NCBI RefSeq assembly: GCF_041435055.1 | Contig: NZ_CP108002.1 | Location: 6,138,001 to 6,202,000, forward strand | DNA length: 64,000 bases | Reading direction: 5' to 3' | Source: Streptomyces sp. NBC_00341 | GTDB taxonomy: Bacteria > Actinomycetota > Actinomycetes > Streptomycetales > Streptomycetaceae | Shown here: positions 60,128 through 64,000 of the stretch, one piece after another | How positions within the stretch are numbered: position 1 is the stretch's first letter | How the letters are laid out: each line of letters starts with the position of its first letter | Made by a program: the position numbers and the translations under genes | Notes under the pieces: model-generated | What the model was told of the DNA's origin: nothing | Databases searched by the model: none | What the model saw: only the letters and a program-made list of their open reading frames with translations

Positions 60128-61519
60128 ATGAGCCGATCCGCACACCCCGCCGGTCCCCGTCACGCCGACGTCATGACCGAGGGCCACTACTCCGCCCCGG
60201 CCGAGGACCTCAACGTCCTCGACGAGAAGGTCTGGTCCCGCACCGTCACCCGCGACGAGCACGGCGCCCTGACCGTCGGCGGGATCGAAGTCGCCCGGCT
60301 GGCCGAGGAGTTCGGGACCCCGGCCTACTTCCTGGACGAGGCCGACTTCCGGGACCGCTGCCGCGCCTGGTCCGACGCCTTCGGCCCCGGCGCCGACGTC
60401 TTCTACGCGGGCAAGGCCTTCCTCTCCCGCGCGGTCGTGCGCTGGCTGAAGGAGGAGGGACTCAACCTCGACGTCTGCTCCGGCGGCGAGCTGACCACCG
60501 CGCTGGACGCCGGGATGCCCGCGGAGCGCATCGCCTTCCACGGCAACAACAAGACGGTCGACGAGATCGAGCGGGCCGTCACGGCGGGCGTCGGGCGGAT
60601 CGTCCTCGACTCCTTCCAGGAGATCGTCCGGGTCTCCCACATCGCGCAGCGGCTCGGCCGCCGCCAGCCCGTGCAGATCCGGGTGACCGTCGGCGTCGAG
60701 GCCCACACCCACGAGTTCATCGCCACCGCGCACGAGGACCAGAAGTTCGGCATCGCGCTGGCCGGGGGACAGGCCGCGGAAGCGGTCCGGCGGGCGCTCA
60801 CCCTCGACGGGCTCGAACTGATCGGCATCCACTCGCACATCGGCTCGCAGATCTTCGACATGGCCGGCTTCGAGGTCTCCGCCCGGCGCGTGGTGCAGCT
60901 GCTGGCCGAGGTCCGCGACGAGCACGGCGTCGAGCTGCCCGAGATCGACCTCGGCGGCGGCCTCGGTATCGCGTACACCTCGGAGGACGACCCGCGCGAG
61001 CCGCACGAGATCGCCAAGGCCCTCGGTGACATCGTGACCCGCGAGTGCGAGGCCGCCGGGCTCGCCACCCCCCGGATCTCCGTCGAGCCGGGCCGCGCCA
61101 TCGTCGGACCGACCGCCTTCACGCTGTACGAGGTCGGCACGATCAAGCCCCTGGAGGGGCTGCGGACGTACGTCAGCGTCGACGGCGGCATGTCGGACAA
61201 CATCCGCACCGCCCTGTACGACGCCGAGTACAGCGTCGCGCTCGTCTCCCGCACCTCGGACGCGGAGCCGATGCTCGTCCGGGTCGTGGGCAAGCACTGC
61301 GAGAGCGGCGACATCGTGGTCAAGGACGCCTTCCTGCCGTCCGACCTGGCCCCCGGCGACCTGATCGCGGTCCCCGCCACCGGCGCGTACTGCCGTTCCA
61401 TGGCGAGCAACTACAACCACGCGCTGCGCCCGCCGGTCGTCGCCGTGCGCGACGGCGAGGCGCGGGTCATCGTCCGGCGCGAGACGGAGGAAGATCTCCT
61501 GCGTCTCGACGTCGGCTGA
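60128..61519 (+). CDS. lysA: diaminopimelate decarboxylase
   Basis: This 463-residue fold-type III PLP enzyme makes lysine from meso-diaminopimelate. The PLP lysine is Lys96 (FYAGKAFLS). Other landmarks are DVCSGGELTTAL, HIGSQIF, the diglycine DLGGGLGI and the C-terminal HCESGDIVV active-site cysteine. It starts 26 bp after the ArgS-like gene (probable operon) and precedes hom, with a hairpin between. Confidence 0.96.
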   Translation: MSRSAHPAGPRHADVMTEGHYSAPAEDLNVLDEKVWSRTVTRDEHGALTVGGIEVARLAEEFGTPAYFLDEADFRDRCRAWSDAFGPGADVFYAGKAFLSRAVVRWLKEEGLNLDVCSGGELTTALDAGMPAERIAFHGNNKTVDEIERAVTAGVGRIVLDSFQEIVRVSHIAQRLGRRQPVQIRVTVGVEAHTHEFIATAHEDQKFGIALAGGQAAEAVRRALTLDGLELIGIHSHIGSQIFDMAGFEVSARRVVQLLAEVRDEHGVELPEIDLGGGLGIAYTSEDDPREPHEIAKALGDIVTRECEAAGLATPRISVEPGRAIVGPTAFTLYEVGTIKPLEGLRTYVSVDGGMSDNIRTALYDAEYSVALVSRTSDAEPMLVRVVGKHCESGDIVVKDAFLPSDLAPGDLIAVPATGAYCRSMASNYNHALRPPVVAVRDGEARVIVRRETEEDLLRLDVG

Positions 61520-61569
61520 CGCCGTATTTCCCGGGGCACACCCCAGGTCCCCGGTAAACATCTCAGGAT

Positions 61570-61599
61570 CCGGACGGGTGGCGGGGAACGCCCGTCCGG
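61570..61599. terminator. hairpin between lysA and hom
   Basis: CCGGACGGG (61570-61578) pairs with CCCGTCCGG (61591-61599) around a 12-nt loop, 50 bp past lysA. It is a terminator or an attenuator before hom. Confidence 0.5.
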
Positions 61600-61645
61600 T
61601 GAGTGAGACTGGTCCATACATCAGATGTAAAGGAAACGAGGTCGG

Positions 61646-62947
61646 ATGATGCGTACGCGTCCGCTGAAGGTGGCGCTGCTGGGCTGTGGAGTGGTCGGCT
61701 CAGAGGTGGCGCGCATCATGACGACGCACGCCGACGACCTCGCCGCGCGCATCGGCGCGCCGGTGGAGCTCGCCGGTGTCGCCGTGCGCCGGCCCTCCAA
61801 GGTGCGCGAGGGCATCGACCCCGCACTGATCACCACCGACGCGACGGCCCTGGTCAAACGGGGCGACATCGACGTCGTCATCGAGGTCATCGGTGGCATC
61901 GAGCCCGCCCGCACGCTCATCCGCTCCGCCTTCGAGCACGGCGCCAGCGTGGTCTCCGCCAACAAGGCGCTCCTCGCGGAGGACGGCGCCGCCCTGCACG
62001 CCGAGGCCGAGAAGCACGGCCGGGACCTCTACTACGAGGCCGCCGTTGCGGGCGCCATCCCGCTCGTCCGGCCGCTGCGAGAGTCCCTCGCCGGCGACAA
62101 GGTCAACCGGGTCCTCGGCATCGTCAACGGCACCACGAACTTCATCCTCGACAAGATGGACACCAGTGGCGCCGGGTACTCGGAGGCGCTCGACGAGGCC
62201 ACCGCGCTCGGATACGCGGAGGCCGACCCCACCGCCGACGTCGAGGGCTTCGACGCCGCCGCCAAGGCCGCGATCCTCGCCGGCATCGCCTTCCACACCC
62301 GGGTGAAGATCGGTGACGTGCACCGCGAGGGCATCACCGAGGTCACGGCCGCCGACATCGCCTCCGCCCGCCGCATGGGCTGCACCGTCAAGCTCCTCGC
62401 TATCTGCGAGCGCGCCGCCGACGGCCGCTCGGTCACGGCCCGCGTGCACCCCGCGATGATCCCGCTGAGCCACCCGCTCGCCTCCGTCCGCGAGGCTTAC
62501 AACGCGGTGTTCGTCGAGGCGGAGGCCGCCGGGCAGCTGATGTTCTACGGCCCCGGCGCCGGTGGCGCGCCCACCGCCTCCGCGGTCCTCGGCGACCTCG
62601 TCGCGGTCTGCCGCAACAAGCTCAACGAGGCCCCGGGCCCCGGTGAGTCCGCGTACACGCGTCTGCCGGTCAGCCCGATGGGCGACGTGGTCACGCGGTA
62701 CCACATCAGTCTCGACGTGGCCGACAAGCCTGGCGTACTCGCCCAGGTCGCGACGGTCTTCGCCGAACAGGGCGTATCCATCGATACGGTCCGCCAGAAA
62801 GGCCGTCAGGAAGGCGGCGGCGAGGCTTCGCTCGTCGTCGTCACCCACCGCGCGCCCGACGCCGCCCTCTCCGGGACCGTCGAGGCGCTGCGCAAGCTCG
62901 ACACCGTACGCGGTGTCGCCAGCATCATGCGTGTTGAAGGGGAGTAA
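61646..62947 (+). CDS. hom: homoserine dehydrogenase
   Basis: This 433-residue protein has a Rossmann NAD(P) motif at the N-terminus (LLGCGVVGSEV), a homoserine dehydrogenase catalytic domain (VNGTTNFILDKM, LGYAEADPTADVEG) and a C-terminal ACT domain (ISLDVADKPGVLAQVATVFAEQGVSI) for feedback by threonine. It makes homoserine from aspartate semialdehyde, shared by Met and Thr. It lies 6 bp before thrC. Confidence 0.96.
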   Translation: MMRTRPLKVALLGCGVVGSEVARIMTTHADDLAARIGAPVELAGVAVRRPSKVREGIDPALITTDATALVKRGDIDVVIEVIGGIEPARTLIRSAFEHGASVVSANKALLAEDGAALHAEAEKHGRDLYYEAAVAGAIPLVRPLRESLAGDKVNRVLGIVNGTTNFILDKMDTSGAGYSEALDEATALGYAEADPTADVEGFDAAAKAAILAGIAFHTRVKIGDVHREGITEVTAADIASARRMGCTVKLLAICERAADGRSVTARVHPAMIPLSHPLASVREAYNAVFVEAEAAGQLMFYGPGAGGAPTASAVLGDLVAVCRNKLNEAPGPGESAYTRLPVSPMGDVVTRYHISLDVADKPGVLAQVATVFAEQGVSIDTVRQKGRQEGGGEASLVVVTHRAPDAALSGTVEALRKLDTVRGVASIMRVEGE

Positions 62948-62953
62948 GGACCC

Positions 62954-64000
62954 ATGACCACCAAGGGCACCCACCAGTGGCGCGGCATCATCGAGGAGTA
63001 CCGGGACCGTCTCCCGGTCACGAGCACGACGCCGGTCGTCACGCTCCGTGAGGGCGGTACGCCGCTCGTACCCGCTCAGGTCCTCTCCGAGCGCACGGGC
63101 TGCGAGGTGCACCTCAAGGTCGAGGGCGCCAACCCCACCGGTTCCTTCAAGGACCGCGGAATGACCATGGCGATCACCCGGGCCAAGGAGGAGGGCGCGC
63201 AGGCCGTCATCTGCGCCTCCACCGGCAACACCTCCGCCTCCGCCGCCGCGTACGCGGTCCGCGCGGGCATGGTCTGCGCCGTCCTCGTACCGCAGGGCAA
63301 GATCGCGCTCGGCAAGATGGGCCAGGCGCTCGTGCACGGCGCGAAGATCCTCCAGGTCGACGGCAACTTCGACGACTGCCTGACGCTGGCCCGCTCGCTC
63401 TCGGACAACTATCCGGTGGCGCTGGTCAATTCGGTCAACCCGGTGCGCATCGAGGGTCAGAAGACCGCCGCCTTCGAGATCGTCGACGCGCTCGGCGACG
63501 CCCCGGACATCCACGTACTGCCGGTCGGCAACGCGGGCAACATCACCGCGTACTGGAAGGGGTACAGCGAGTACGCCGGGGACGGCCTGTCCACGCACAA
63601 GCCGCGGATGTGGGGCTTCCAGGCCTCCGGCTCCGCGCCCATCGTGCGCGGCGAGATCGTCAAGGACCCGTCGACCATCGCCACCGCCATCCGGATCGGC
63701 AACCCGGCCTCCTGGCAGTTCGCGCTCAACGCGCGCGACGAGTCGGGCGGCTTCATCGACGAGGTGACGGACCGGCAGATCCTGTCCGCCTACCGGCTGT
63801 TGGCCTCCCAGGAGGGCGTCTTCGTGGAGCCCGCGTCGGCCGCCTCTGTCGCCGGTCTGCTCAAGGCCGCGGAAGAGGGCAAGGTCGACCGGGGCCAGCG
63901 CATCGTCTGCACGGTCACCGGCAACGGCCTCAAGGACCCGGACTGGGCCGTCGCCGGCGCCCCCCAGCCGGTCACCGTCCCGGTCGACGCGGTAGCCGCC
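62954..64000 (+). CDS. thrC: threonine synthase (3' end at window edge)
   Basis: 349 codons are present; only the last few should be missing, as the family is about 350 residues. PLP lysine Lys67 lies in [10 protein letters not shown]; SxGNT-like [15 protein letters not shown] and [10 protein letters not shown] bind phosphate and product. It converts O-phosphohomoserine to threonine. The start is 6 bp after hom, in the same operon. Confidence 0.96.
   Translation, partial: MTTKGTHQWRGIIEEYRDRLPVTSTTPVVTLREGGTPLVPAQVLSERTGCEVHLKVEGANPTGSFKDRGMTMAITRAKEEGAQAVICASTGNTSASAAAYAVRAGMVCAVLVPQGKIALGKMGQALVHGAKILQVDGNFDDCLTLARSLSDNYPVALVNSVNPVRIEGQKTAAFEIVDALGDAPDIHVLPVGNAGNITAYWKGYSEYAGDGLSTHKPRMWGFQASGSAPIVRGEIVKDPSTIATAIRIGNPASWQFALNARDESGGFIDEVTDRQILSAYRLLASQEGVFVEPASAASVAGLLKAAEEGKVDRGQRIVCTVTGNGLKDPDWAVAGAPQPVTVPVDAVAA

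Overview
The window is high-GC chromosomal DNA from a Streptomyces or a close actinomycete. The evidence is strong G/C bias at third codon positions, many GTG/TTG starts, WhiJ-type HTH/DUF397/ATPase genes, a CebR box, bacterial Ku and LigD-polymerase genes, and a lysA-hom-thrC threonine/lysine locus beside tRNA-Arg(CCG). Gene calls below use starts chosen from ribosome-binding sites, overlaps and family N-termini.

Layout. 1-2.6 kb: a cut TetR gene and two divergent diiron oxygenase-like genes. 2.6-10.7 kb: a kinase-like protein, small membrane proteins, an FtsW/PBP elongation pair, and a lipoprotein-histidine kinase pair with no response regulator. 10.3-15 kb: a zinc-ribbon protein, a HEAT-repeat protein, and divergent LigD-polymerase and Ku genes (NHEJ). 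15-18.8 kb: a sedolisin (S53) protease, then glyA behind a ZTP (pfl) riboswitch. 18.8-23.2 kb: a WhiJ-type regulatory cassette whose ATPase gene is translationally coupled to a VapBC-like pair, then a TPR protein. 23.2-29 kb: a MarR-FUSC pair, a TetR/monooxygenase pair sharing a palindromic operator, a GNAT and a VOC protein.

29.1-35.7 kb: an SseB-like gene, a WXG-like gene and a 1536-residue Rhs/YD toxin. The toxin's 3' tip and the overlapping immunity gene fall to about 47-48% GC. An amber-interrupted pseudogene follows. 35.7-37.9 kb: an LD-carboxypeptidase and a choloylglycine-hydrolase-type enzyme.

37.9-45.8 kb is the most unusual region, a compact biosynthetic island. One arm is phytanoyl-CoA-type dioxygenase -> glycosyltransferase-like/condensation-domain fusion -> MFS exporter. 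The divergent arm is a seryl-tRNA-synthetase-like amino acid:carrier protein ligase -> stand-alone carrier protein -> Sfp-type phosphopantetheinyl transferase. A GntR/DasR-like palindrome overlaps the -35 of the second arm. No adenylation domain is evident, so the aaRS-like enzyme probably loads the carrier and the condensation domain releases or transfers the aminoacyl group.

46-57.6 kb: a lipoprotein, then a second polymorphic toxin locus, a 2453-residue secreted Ala-rich protein built from an internal 3.25 kb duplication with a Tox-REase-5-like tip and a separate candidate immunity gene. Next come a CebR-boxed CBM2-GH5 cellulase, a small HEAT protein and an orphan Imm53 protein. 57.6 kb to the end: a VOC protein, tRNA-Arg(CCG), a single-domain response regulator, an ArgS-like protein lacking the catalytic core, lysA, hom and thrC (cut by the window edge).
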